In this document: in pieces, positions 8,321 through 16,288 of the stretch
Layout of the letters: every line of letters starts with the position of its first letter
How positions within the stretch are numbered: the stretch's first letter is position 1
Source: CAYWKU01 sp964459325
Lineage (GTDB): Bacteria > RBG-13-61-14 > CAYWKU01
Length of the DNA stretch: 33,596 nt
Reading direction: 5' to 3'
Assembly: GCA_964459325.1 (NCBI GenBank)
Contig: CAYWKU010000037.1
Span: forward strand, 1 to 33,596
Notes under the pieces: model-generated
What the model was told of the DNA's origin: nothing
The model's database searches: none
Seen by the model: the letters and a program-made list of their open reading frames with translations, nothing else
Made by a program: the position numbers and the translations under genes

Positions 8321-8791
8321 TCACTCTGGCAGATTTTTATACAGATTGACCATCTCGATGGCCGACATGGCGGCCTCGTAGCCTTTATTGCCGGATTTGG
8401 CGCCCGCCCGGTCGATTGCCTGCTCGAGGGTGTCCGCGGTTATTACCCCGAAGCTTACGGGGGTTTTACTTTCCAGTGACACCGCCGCTACGCCCTTGGA
8501 TACTTCCGCTGCGATATAATCGAAGTGGGGCGTCGAGCCTCGTATGACCGCCCCGAGGCATATTACAGCGTCGTATTTTCCACTCAGGGCCGTTTTTCTT
8601 GCCACTGTCGGGATTTCAAAGCTACCCGGAACCCGGATGACGGCGATGCCCTTATCGTCGCCCCCACACCTGGTGATGGCGTCCACCGCCCCTTCCATCA
8701 ACCTGTTACAAACCAGGTCGTTGAACCTGCTTACCACTATGGCAAACTTGAATCCTTTCGCGTCGAGTTTTCCTTCAATGTATTCGGGCAT
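8321..8791 (-). CDS. ribH: 6,7-dimethyl-8-ribityllumazine synthase
   Basis: A 156-residue lumazine synthase, full length. It condenses 5-amino-6-ribitylamino-uracil with 3,4-dihydroxy-2-butanone 4-phosphate in the penultimate step of riboflavin synthesis. Signature segments are IVVSRFNDLVCNRLMEGA (substrate pocket), VPGSFEIP, CLGAVIRGSTPHFDYIA with the catalytic His89, and FGVITADTLEQAIDRAG. A strong AGGAGGGAG site precedes the ATG at 8791. It lies 32 bp after ribBA, whose product makes the butanone phosphate substrate. Riboflavin synthase (ribE) and ribD are not in the window. Confidence 0.97.
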   Translation of the reverse strand: MPEYIEGKLDAKGFKFAIVVSRFNDLVCNRLMEGAVDAITRCGGDDKGIAVIRVPGSFEIPTVARKTALSGKYDAVICLGAVIRGSTPHFDYIAAEVSKGVAAVSLESKTPVSFGVITADTLEQAIDRAGAKSGNKGYEAAMSAIEMVNLYKNLPE

Positions 8792-8823
8792 ACCTGTCTC
8801 CCTCCTGTAAACGGAAATTCAAC

Positions 8824-10038
8824 TCATTTCTTCCTGCAAAGGTCCAGCATGTGGCCCATCTTGTCGCGCTTGCATTCGAGATATTTTTTGTTTAAGTCGT
8901 TAGCGTCCACCTCGATGGGTATCCTCTCCAATACTTCCAACCCGTACCCCTGCAAGCCTATGATTTTTTTGGGATTATTGGTCAGGATGCGCAGCTTGGA
9001 AATGCTCAGGTCCTTGAGTATTTGCGCTCCCAGGCCGTAATCGCGCAAATCCGGCCTGAACCCCAGCTCCATATTGGCCTCCACGGTATCGCGCCCCTCG
9101 TCCTGTAAGACATAGGCCTTCAGCTTGTTAATGAGACCGATTCCCCTGCCTTCCTGGTGCATGTACACCACGGCGCCCCTGCCTTCGAACTCTATCATCT
9201 TCATGGCGCTGTGTAACTGGGCGCCGCAGTCGCACCTGAGGGAATGGAACACATCGCCCGTCAGGCACTCGGAGTGCACTCTGACCAGAACCGGTTCGTC
9301 CTCATTCCATTCCCCCTTAACCAGGGCCAGATGTTCCTGGTCGTCCACCTTGTTGGTGTATCCGATGGCCGTCCATTCGCCGGTATCCGGGGTAGGTATG
9401 GTTGTAATCGCCTCGCGTACCACCAGGGTGTCGTGTCTGAGACGGTATGCTATCAGGTCGGCAATGGTGACTATCTTCAGGCCGAACTCTTCGGCGAAAA
9501 CTTCCAGGTCCGGCATTCTGGCCATGGAGCCGTCGTCCTTCATTATTTCGCAAATTACTCCGGCCGGTTTCATTCCCGCCAGCCTGGCCAGGTCCACGCT
9601 ACCCTCGGTCTGACCTGCTCTTACCAGCACTCCGCCTCTCCTGGCCCTCAGGGGGAACACGTGTCCGGGCTGGACGATGTCCGCCGGGCCGGTTGACTGG
9701 TCTACGGCGGTCTGGACGGTGACGGCGCGGTCATGAGCGCTTATGCCTGTGGTCACTCCCCGGCGGGCTTCGAAGGAGACGTGAAAAGCGGTATGGAGGG
9801 GGCTGGTGTTGTGCGGGGTCATCGGGTGCAGGCCCAGGCGCTCGATATCGTCCGGCGCCATGGACAGACATATAAGGCCCCGGCCGTACTTTGCCATAAA
9901 GTTGATAATTTCGGGGGTCACGTTTTCCGCGGCGCAGCACAAATCCCCTTCGTTTTCCCGGTCTTCATCGTCCACCAGGATAACGACTTTACCCGCGCGG
10001 ATGTCTTCAATAGCCTCATTTATGGTTGCAACGGGCAT
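8824..10038 (-). CDS. ribBA: Bifunctional 3,4-DHBP synthase / GTP cyclohydrolase II
   Basis: A 404-residue fusion of RibB (about 1-200) and RibA (about 205-400). The RibB half shows the acidic metal/substrate loop VDDEDRENEGDL and the RRGVTTGISAHDRA segment. The RibA half has the zinc cysteines C258, C269 and C271 (SECLTGDVFHSLRCDCG), the MHQEGRGIGL active-site loop and the NNPKKI motif. All key residues appear present, so both activities are expected: ribulose 5-phosphate to DHBP, and GTP to the pyrimidine precursor. AAGGTGA precedes the ATG. It heads the ribBA-ribH-nusB operon and diverges from tyrS. No FMN riboswitch pattern was found upstream. Confidence 0.97.
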   Translation of the reverse strand: MPVATINEAIEDIRAGKVVILVDDEDRENEGDLCCAAENVTPEIINFMAKYGRGLICLSMAPDDIERLGLHPMTPHNTSPLHTAFHVSFEARRGVTTGISAHDRAVTVQTAVDQSTGPADIVQPGHVFPLRARRGGVLVRAGQTEGSVDLARLAGMKPAGVICEIMKDDGSMARMPDLEVFAEEFGLKIVTIADLIAYRLRHDTLVVREAITTIPTPDTGEWTAIGYTNKVDDQEHLALVKGEWNEDEPVLVRVHSECLTGDVFHSLRCDCGAQLHSAMKMIEFEGRGAVVYMHQEGRGIGLINKLKAYVLQDEGRDTVEANMELGFRPDLRDYGLGAQILKDLSISKLRILTNNPKKIIGLQGYGLEVLERIPIEVDANDLNKKYLECKRDKMGHMLDLCRKK

Positions 10039-10346
10039 CTAATTCACCTTAAATAACACGGATTTTACCTTATTTATAATACCATTCATTCAATAAAATT
10101 CCAAATGGAACAGGATAGTTGGGGCATTACAACTTGAATATCCGGTCGCGGGTACCGACTTTAACTTCCGGGTGAAACCGGGTAAGTTTTCGAGCCGGCC
10201 GTTAGGACATCCGGGGTCTGAAAAAAACCGTCCACCGGCCTCCCTTTGCGATACGCGCCGGGTCGGTTACCATATTCGGGACTGAAAATGCGCGACAAAA
10301 GTGTCGCCCCCGCCACTCAACGGGTTTATATCATTGGAAGGAAAAA
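10039..10346. other. Divergent ribBA/tyrS intergenic region (308 bp) with two hairpins
   Basis: No gene is visible here. Besides the ribBA promoter there is a hairpin at 10163-10188 (AACTTCCGG, loop GTGAAA, CCGG, 2-nt bulge, AAGTT) and a perfect 6-bp stem with a 4-nt loop at 10292-10307 (GCGACA-AAAG-TGTCGC), the latter 40 bases before the tyrS start. Either could belong to the tyrS leader. A T-box leader would be typical for some tyrS genes, but no T-box core sequence (AGGGTGG-like plus specifier loop) was recognised. Confidence 0.4.
10076..10104 (-). promoter_or_regulatory. Putative sigma70-type promoter of ribBA
   Basis: On the minus strand, TTGGAA (10099-10104) and TATTAT (10076-10081) are separated by exactly 17 bases. 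Transcription would start near 10069, about 30 bases before the ribBA ATG. The match to consensus is 4 of 6 at -35 and 5 of 6 at -10. This is a reading of sequence only. Confidence 0.45.
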
Positions 10347-11570
10347 ATGAAAAGCGCTGAGGAACAACTGGAGATACTCAAGAGGTCAACCGTGGAAATC
10401 ATCCGGGAGGAGGAGCTACTGGAGAAGCTGCGAAAAGGCAGGCCACTTCGCGTCAAGTGCGGTTATGACCCAACGGCGCCGGATTTGCACCTGGGCCACA
10501 CCGTAAGCATGCAGTTTTTAAGGAGATTCCAACAATTGGGACATCAGGTGATATTTCTCATCGGCGACTTCACGGGCATGATAGGCGACCCGTCGGGCCG
10601 CAACGAAACCCGCCCGCCACTGACCCGGGAACAGGTGCTCAAAAACGCCGAGACTTACAAAAGTCAAATATTCAAGATACTTAACGCCGAGCAGACGGAG
10701 GTGAGGTTCAACTCCGAGTGGATGGACCCCATGAGCGTGCCCGATTTCATCAGGCTGAGCACTACTTACAGCGTGGCCCGGATGCTGGAGCGGGACGACT
10801 TCCACAACCGCTACACATCGGGCATATCCATAAGCGTGCACGAGTTTCTGTACCCGCTCATTCAGGGCTACGATTCGGTGGCCCTGGAGGCCGACGTGGA
10901 AATCGGCGGCACCGACCAGAAGTTCAACCTCTTGGTGGGTCGCGACATTCAGAAGCAGTACGGCCAGAAGTCGCAAGTAGTCATTACTCTGCCATTGCTG
11001 GTGGGTATCAATGGCGTACAAAAAATGAGCAAAACTTACGACAACTACATCGGTATCGACGAGCCGCCCTACGATATTTACGGCAAAATCATGAGTGTTT
11101 CCGATGACTTAATGTGGGATTACTACATCCTGCTCAGCGAGCTTACCCCGCCGGAAGTGGACGGTATGAAGGAAGAGGTCAAGGCCGGGCGAGCGCACCC
11201 GATGGAGATAAAGGAGAAGCTGGCCTTCGAAATAGTGGAAAGGTACCACGGCCCTGATGAGGCCAAGGCCGCGGCAAAACATTTCGAGGAGCAGTTCAAA
11301 AAGCGCGGGGTGCCCGAGGATGTCGAGGAGCATTACTTGGATATAAGTGCCAAAGTACGCGTTGAAAAACAACCGAAGAAGGTGGTTCAGGTTATGGTGG
11401 AGGCCGGGATGGCTTCATCCAACAGCGACGCCCGTCGCAAAATAAAGGGCGGGGGAGTGAAAATAGACGGAACCGCCGTAAACGATATAGACGCTACGAT
11501 TCCCGAAGCCGATTTTGTGCTCAAAGTAGGGAAAAAAATGAAGAAAATCCGCGTAAGTTGTAGCGCCTGA
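10347..11570 (+). CDS. tyrS: Tyrosyl-tRNA synthetase
   Basis: A 407-residue class Ic aminoacyl-tRNA synthetase. The HIGH motif is HLGH (48-51) within DPTAPDLHLGH; the tyrosine-pocket helix has GYDSVALEADVEIGGTDQ; the KMSKS loop is KMSKT (226-230); and an S4 RNA-binding domain closes the protein (about 335-400, MASSNSDARRKIKGGGVKI). Length and motif spacing are normal for the bacterial TyrRS branch with DPTAPDLHLGH. A GGAAGGA site precedes the ATG. It is monocistronic on the plus strand, convergent with the Hsp70 gene after a 9-bp gap. Confidence 0.97.
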   Translation: MKSAEEQLEILKRSTVEIIREEELLEKLRKGRPLRVKCGYDPTAPDLHLGHTVSMQFLRRFQQLGHQVIFLIGDFTGMIGDPSGRNETRPPLTREQVLKNAETYKSQIFKILNAEQTEVRFNSEWMDPMSVPDFIRLSTTYSVARMLERDDFHNRYTSGISISVHEFLYPLIQGYDSVALEADVEIGGTDQKFNLLVGRDIQKQYGQKSQVVITLPLLVGINGVQKMSKTYDNYIGIDEPPYDIYGKIMSVSDDLMWDYYILLSELTPPEVDGMKEEVKAGRAHPMEIKEKLAFEIVERYHGPDEAKAAAKHFEEQFKKRGVPEDVEEHYLDISAKVRVEKQPKKVVQVMVEAGMASSNSDARRKIKGGGVKIDGTAVNDIDATIPEADFVLKVGKKMKKIRVSCSA

Positions 11571-11579
11571 CGGGCGGGG

Positions 11580-13358
11580 CTATTTGAGCTTGTTCACTAT
11601 TTCCTGAATCTGGGGAATTATCTGCTTCAGGGTTTCCACGTCGGCGTACTCGACGGCCATTTTCCCCTTCTGGGTAAGGGATTGAGCTTCGTCGGAGATT
11701 TCCTGCTCCACGCCGCCGGCTTCCAGGGCCTTATTGACCCGCCTGGCCAGTGATTCGAAATTGTGCCTGAGCTTCTTATACTCTGCCTCACTTTTAAGCT
11801 CCACCTCGTAGTCCTTGCTGGAGTCCACCATGGACTGTATCTCCTCGTCGCTCAGGCCGCTGGATGCGGTTACGGTAATGGACTGCTCTGTCCCGGTGGC
11901 CTTATCGCGGGCGCTGACGCTGACGATACCGTCGGAGTCTATATCGAAGGAGACCTCTATCTCCGGTTCTCCCCTTTTGGCCTTGGGTATGCCGGAGAGT
12001 ATGAACTCTCCCAGCAGCTCGTTTTCGGTGGCGCGGTCACTTTCGCCTTGTAGCACGTGTATTTTGACGGCGCCCTGGTTGTCCGCGGCGGTGGTGAAGA
12101 CGTGGCCCCTGCGTACCGGTATGGTGGTGTTTCTTTCTATCAGCTTGGTGAAGAAGCCCCCGAAGGTGGCTATACCCAGCGAGAGAGGTGTCACGTCAAG
12201 CAAGACCATGTCGGTATCTTTGTGCAGCAGGATTTCGCCCTGTATGGCCGCTCCGATGGCCACCACCTCGTCGGGATGAACCCCCTTGCGGGGAGGCTTT
12301 CCAAAAAACTCCTGCACCCTCTTCTGCACCAGGGGCATGCGGGTCTGCCCGCCCACCAGTATAACCTGCTCGATATCGTCGGGCTTTAACCCTGAGTCTT
12401 CCTTCGCGGCTTCGCAGATTTCGAAAGTCCTGTCCACCAGGTCGCTGGTCATGCCTTCGAGCTCCTCGCGGGTGATGGAAAGCTCCAGGTGTTTCGGCCC
12501 GTCGGCGGTGCTGGCGATAAACGGCAAGTTGACGTTGGCCTTGGGAGCGCTGGAAAGCTCGGTCTTGGCTTTTTCCGCGGCGTCCTTGAGCCTTTGCAGG
12601 GCCATTTTATCCTTGCGAAGGTCCAGGTTTTCCTTTTTCAGGAACTCTTCGGCCATGTGGTCTATGAGCCGGTCGTCGAAATCGTCTCCGCCCAGGTAAG
12701 TATCGCCGCTGGTGGCTTTAACCTCGAAAACACCCTCGGTAATATCCATGATGGAGATATCGAAAGTTCCTCCCCCCAGGTCGTAAATTGCGACGGTCTG
12801 GGTTATGCCTTTCCCGTATCCGTAGGCCAATGCCGCGGAGGTGGGTTCGTTGATGATGCGCAACACGTCCAGGCCCGCAATCGTGCCGGCGTCCTTGGTG
12901 GCCTGCCTTTGCGAGTCGTTGAAGTAGGCGGGGACGGTAATTACCGCCTGGCCCACTTCTTCTCCCAGGTAATCCTCGGCCACCTGCCTCATTTCCTGGA
13001 TAATCATTGCCCCCGCTTCCGGCAGGCTGAGCTCCTTGTTCTGTATCTTTATCCTTACGTCCTCGTTCTGACCTTTTACCAACTCGAATGGATAAGCCGC
13101 CTGGGCGCGCTTAACTTCCTGGCTGTCCCACCTGCGGCCAATGAGCCGTTTCGATGCATAGATGGTGTTTTTAGGGTTGGTAACAAGCTGTCTTTTTGCA
13201 AGGTGTCCTATAAGTCTCCTGCCGTCTTCGCCGATTGCCACGATGCTGGGGGTGGTGCGGTAGCCGCCCTTGTTCGGTATCACCCTGGACTGGCCGCCTT
13301 CCACCACGGCCACGCAACTGTTGGTGGTTCCCAGATCTATTCCGATGACCTTGCTCAT
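11580..13358 (-). CDS. dnaK: Hsp70-family chaperone (DnaK paralogue)
   Basis: A 592-residue Hsp70. The N-terminal ATPase domain has DLGTTNS (8-14), VPAYFNDSQRQATKDAG, IINEPTSAALAYGYGKG and the phosphate loop DLGGGTFDISI. The interdomain linker VLLDVTPLSLGIA leads to a complete beta-sandwich substrate domain and a short helical lid ending IPQIQEIVNKLK. Typical DnaK is ~610-640 residues with a Gly/Glu-rich or EEVD-like tail, which is missing, and neither grpE nor canonical dnaJ is adjacent. This argues for a specialised second Hsp70 paired with the DnaJ-TPR protein encoded 12 bp upstream. Whether it is the main DnaK cannot be told from the window. Confidence 0.93.
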   Translation of the reverse strand: MSKVIGIDLGTTNSCVAVVEGGQSRVIPNKGGYRTTPSIVAIGEDGRRLIGHLAKRQLVTNPKNTIYASKRLIGRRWDSQEVKRAQAAYPFELVKGQNEDVRIKIQNKELSLPEAGAMIIQEMRQVAEDYLGEEVGQAVITVPAYFNDSQRQATKDAGTIAGLDVLRIINEPTSAALAYGYGKGITQTVAIYDLGGGTFDISIMDITEGVFEVKATSGDTYLGGDDFDDRLIDHMAEEFLKKENLDLRKDKMALQRLKDAAEKAKTELSSAPKANVNLPFIASTADGPKHLELSITREELEGMTSDLVDRTFEICEAAKEDSGLKPDDIEQVILVGGQTRMPLVQKRVQEFFGKPPRKGVHPDEVVAIGAAIQGEILLHKDTDMVLLDVTPLSLGIATFGGFFTKLIERNTTIPVRRGHVFTTAADNQGAVKIHVLQGESDRATENELLGEFILSGIPKAKRGEPEIEVSFDIDSDGIVSVSARDKATGTEQSITVTASSGLSDEEIQSMVDSSKDYEVELKSEAEYKKLRHNFESLARRVNKALEAGGVEQEISDEAQSLTQKGKMAVEYADVETLKQIIPQIQEIVNKLK

Positions 13359-13370
13359 CCGGACTCCTTA

Positions 13371-14582
13371 CTACTTGCCTTTCTTCGCCCTCTTCAATTC
13401 CTTGCCGAGTTCCTTGTGTGAGGGGACAATTTCCAATCCTTGTTGAAATTTTGCAATGGCTGCGCTCGTCTGACCCAACTCCCTGAATATCCTGCCCAGA
13501 AGCAAATATGCTTCGGGGTTTTTCGAGTTCAACTCGATTGCCTTTTGAGCCATCTTTTTCCCGGCTTCGGGTTTATTCTCATACTCGAAAGTTAATTTTG
13601 CCAAACGATAATAGTACAAGTGGTTGTTCTCGTCCAACAGGGACGCTTCCCGGTAGAGCCTTATCGCTTCTTTCAGCTTGCCTTCACTTTCGTGGTTAAG
13701 TCCCGCGTCGTAATAACTTTTGGCCTGCTCGATGCTTTCCAGCTTATCCAGTTTAAGCATGGCCCCTTTGTATTTGGAGTTATAGGGGTCCAGAGTGGTG
13801 GCCAACCGCAGGTTTTGGCGGGCGGAGGCGTAATTTTCCCGCTTGATTTCTATCACCGCTCCGTCATAAAGCCGCTTGGCCTTGAGAACATTGTCCATGA
13901 AGGGGTTCTTGGCGGGTGCTTCCGTGGGCTTTACCGGAGGCTTGGGGGGACGAGAGCGGACCTTCTTTTTGCCTACACCCTCTTTACCGTCTCCCTTTTC
14001 CGGCTCGTCAATCTCATCTTCCCACTCCTCCAGCCTTGCGTCGTATTCCTTTTTAAGAGCGGGGTTGTTCAAGGTCTTGTAAGCCTGTGTTATTTCGGCG
14101 AATATTCCCTGCAAGCGCTTTCTAAGCTCGACGTCCCCATCGCGAAACAGCTTATCGGGATGATATTCCTTGGTCATACGGTGATAGGCTTTTTTAATGT
14201 CTTCGGCGTCGGCGTCCTGCTTAAGTCCCAGGAGCTGGTAATAATTCAGGTTCTCCAGCTCCAGGTACAGGCTCCGCACCTTGTCCTCGAAGGACATATT
14301 TTCGTCAAGTTTCCATCGGCTGCTTGTACGGTACGAAATATTTTCGCCGTTGGTCCGGCCCGCGAGTTCGAGAGAGCCGAGGTTCACAAGTTTTTCGATA
14401 ATGGGCATGATTTTCGCCTCGGAAAGGCCGCAAATAACCCTCAAGTCGCCCACGCTCAACGTTCCGTCCACCTGGCTTAAAACAAACCCTTCGGTCGCGT
14501 TTAGGTCCAGTTCGCCCAAGTTCACCCCTTCCTTGAGCCGCGGGATGTCGTCGATGCTCAGTGTGGTTTTTCCCTCGCTCAT
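13371..14582 (-). CDS. DnaJ-domain co-chaperone with N-terminal winged-helix-like module and C-terminal TPRs
   Basis: A 403-residue protein. Residues 20-95 resemble a small helical, winged-helix-like module (ELDLNATEGFVLSQVDGTLS...LVNLGSLEL) often placed before J-domains in deltaproteobacterial proteins. The J-domain is at 112-185 with the essential HPD at 141-143 (KEYHPDKLFRDGD). A Lys/Pro-rich linker (190-228) follows, then tetratricopeptide-type repeats (230-400). There is no zinc-finger or canonical DnaJ C-terminal domain, so this is a class C J-protein that should stimulate Hsp70 ATPase while its TPRs bind specific partners. It sits 12 bp upstream of the Hsp70 gene, a likely dedicated chaperone pair. 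The client is unknown. Confidence 0.88.
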   Translation of the reverse strand: MSEGKTTLSIDDIPRLKEGVNLGELDLNATEGFVLSQVDGTLSVGDLRVICGLSEAKIMPIIEKLVNLGSLELAGRTNGENISYRTSSRWKLDENMSFEDKVRSLYLELENLNYYQLLGLKQDADAEDIKKAYHRMTKEYHPDKLFRDGDVELRKRLQGIFAEITQAYKTLNNPALKKEYDARLEEWEDEIDEPEKGDGKEGVGKKKVRSRPPKPPVKPTEAPAKNPFMDNVLKAKRLYDGAVIEIKRENYASARQNLRLATTLDPYNSKYKGAMLKLDKLESIEQAKSYYDAGLNHESEGKLKEAIRLYREASLLDENNHLYYYRLAKLTFEYENKPEAGKKMAQKAIELNSKNPEAYLLLGRIFRELGQTSAAIAKFQQGLEIVPSHKELGKELKRAKKGK

Positions 14583-14613
14583 GACAGTATTTAACCGAAG
14601 AAATATAATACAA

Positions 14614-15534
14614 TCATTCCGGTTTTATCAACCACTCCAGAACCGCTTTCTGCACATGCAGTCTGTTACCGGCCTGCTTGAAAATGACACTTCGGGAACC
14701 TTCCATGACTTCCTCGGTTATCTCCTCGCCGCGATGAGCCGGAAGGCAGTGCATTACTATGGCATCGGCAGCGGCATGGCCGAGAAGGGTTTCATCAACC
14801 CGGTAGGATGAGAAAATTTCTTTCCTTTTTTCGGCCTCTTTTTCCTGCCCCATGCTCGCCCATACGTCAGTATATAACACTTTTGCATCCCGTGCCGCCA
14901 CCTCGGGGTCGGGGGTGACGGAAATCCGGGCGCCCTGTTTTTCCGTAGCCCGGGCCATTATGTCGGGGTCCGGCTCGTGGCCTTCGGGGCAAGCGAGGGC
15001 CAATTCCATACCCGTGACCGAAGCGGCTATTATCCACGAGTTGGCCACGTTGTTTCCGTCTCCGATATAGGCCGCCTTGACGCCTTCCAGTGAACCGAAA
15101 TGCTCCTTGACCGTAAAAAGGTCGCTGAGCACCTGGCAAGGGTGCAAGAGGTCGCTCAGGCCGTTTATCACCGGCGCTTCGCTCCAGCGGGCCAGCTCCA
15201 TTACCTTTTGATGCTCGAATGTTCGAATAAGGATGCAGTCGCAATAACCGGCCAGCACCCGGGCGGTATCTTTGAGGGGCTCGTCGCGGCCTATTTGAGT
15301 TTCCGAGGAAAAAAGGCTTATTGCGTGGCCACCCAGTTGTGTCATCCCGGCCTCGAACCCCACCCGGGTGCGGGTGCTGGGCTTTTCGAATATCATGGCC
15401 AGCGTTCTTCCCTCCAGGGTGCGGCGATACTTGCCCGAAATTGCTTCCTTTTTCAGGGTTTCGGCTTTTGCGAACAATTGCTCGATTTCTTCCACGGAGA
15501 GGTCGGCTATACTGATGAAATCCTTTTTATCCAA
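14614..15534 (-). CDS. argF: Ornithine carbamoyltransferase
   Basis: A 306-residue anabolic-length ornithine carbamoyltransferase that makes citrulline from ornithine and carbamoyl phosphate. The carbamoyl phosphate loop is STRTR (53-57), HPCQ is at 131-134, and the ornithine-binding HCLPAHRGE is at 262-270; DVWASMGQ (223-230) is also present. The start is a TTG at 15534, with GGGAG seven bases upstream. It is the last gene of the argB-argD-PHP-argF operon; a 21-bp gap separates it from the PHP gene. Confidence 0.96.
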   Translation of the reverse strand: MDKKDFISIADLSVEEIEQLFAKAETLKKEAISGKYRRTLEGRTLAMIFEKPSTRTRVGFEAGMTQLGGHAISLFSSETQIGRDEPLKDTARVLAGYCDCILIRTFEHQKVMELARWSEAPVINGLSDLLHPCQVLSDLFTVKEHFGSLEGVKAAYIGDGNNVANSWIIAASVTGMELALACPEGHEPDPDIMARATEKQGARISVTPDPEVAARDAKVLYTDVWASMGQEKEAEKRKEIFSSYRVDETLLGHAAADAIVMHCLPAHRGEEITEEVMEGSRSVIFKQAGNRLHVQKAVLEWLIKPE

Positions 15535-15555
15535 TTTTAAGCTCCCGCATGTTTT

Positions 15556-16287
15556 CTATTCCATGGCTTCATAGAGTTTATCATCCCTGCCGGCGGTTAA
15601 AATTTCGGGCATACCTAATCCCCGCAACCCCAACATAAATGTAAACATGTTGAGTTTCAGGGGTGATGAAACCAAGCGGCATCTGCCTTTTACAACCGCG
15701 TCGATAACCCCCTCCACCGTCGGCTCTGCTTCCAGAATGCTGTAGGTGGTGTTTATTTGCCAGGGGTGATGGCAATCGCTGGAGCCCAGAATGGGAAGGT
15801 TCAATATCCTCGCCGCGCGTTGAGCTAACCGGTTGAAGTTGACCCATTTAAAATAAAACGAGCACCACTCGATGGCGTCGAAGACATCCGAGTGGCGATA
15901 GACCCATTCCCTCAGTGAAGAACCCGAAGGAAAAAACGGATGGGCCGCCACCACGGCCATCGCCCTGTTTTCGCGCTTCTTTTCCCTTATCTCGTCGAAC
16001 GTTCTGCACTTTTCCGCTCCGGGGGAAGGATTTAACACCACAATGTGCCTTCCTCCAACCTCAATCTCGCATCCGGGCACCAGCACTATACCCTTTCCGG
16101 TGGCATAATCGGCAAGACGGCTGCTGTAACAGACGGACATGTGATTCGTAATGGCCAGTACGCGAAAGCCCCTCGCTGCGGCCTCATCAATCATACGCCG
16201 TGCATCCCATTTGATAACGTCATAGGGGTCCTCGGCGGTGTGCACGTGCAGGTCGGCTTTAAGCTTTTCCGTCATTTTCTCCGCCAC
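15556..16287 (-). CDS. PHP-domain metal-dependent phosphoesterase
   Basis: A 243-residue PHP-family protein. Metal-ligand motifs are visible: DLHVHT near the N-terminus, ITNHMS, PGCEIEV, VVAAHPFF and, near the C-terminal part, LGSSDCHHPW. That matches the usual arrangement of His/Asp/Glu ligands for a tri- or dinuclear metal site acting on phosphate esters. The start is taken as GTG 16287, right after the argD stop; an ATG at 16275 is possible. It is embedded between argD and argF with 1- and 21-bp gaps, so it is co-transcribed with arginine genes. A histidinol-phosphatase-like or nucleotide-phosphatase activity is possible; the substrate is not evident. Confidence 0.85.
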   Translation of the reverse strand: MAEKMTEKLKADLHVHTAEDPYDVIKWDARRMIDEAAARGFRVLAITNHMSVCYSSRLADYATGKGIVLVPGCEIEVGGRHIVVLNPSPGAEKCRTFDEIREKKRENRAMAVVAAHPFFPSGSSLREWVYRHSDVFDAIEWCSFYFKWVNFNRLAQRAARILNLPILGSSDCHHPWQINTTYSILEAEPTVEGVIDAVVKGRCRLVSSPLKLNMFTFMLGLRGLGMPEILTAGRDDKLYEAME

Positions 16288-16288
16288 A

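Noticed and set aside
10039..10346. Search for an FMN riboswitch or T-box
   Set aside because: Characteristic conserved blocks of either were not found by eye.
11571..11579. A terminator between convergent tyrS and the Hsp70 gene
   Set aside because: The gap is 9 bp and no hairpin with T-run is visible.
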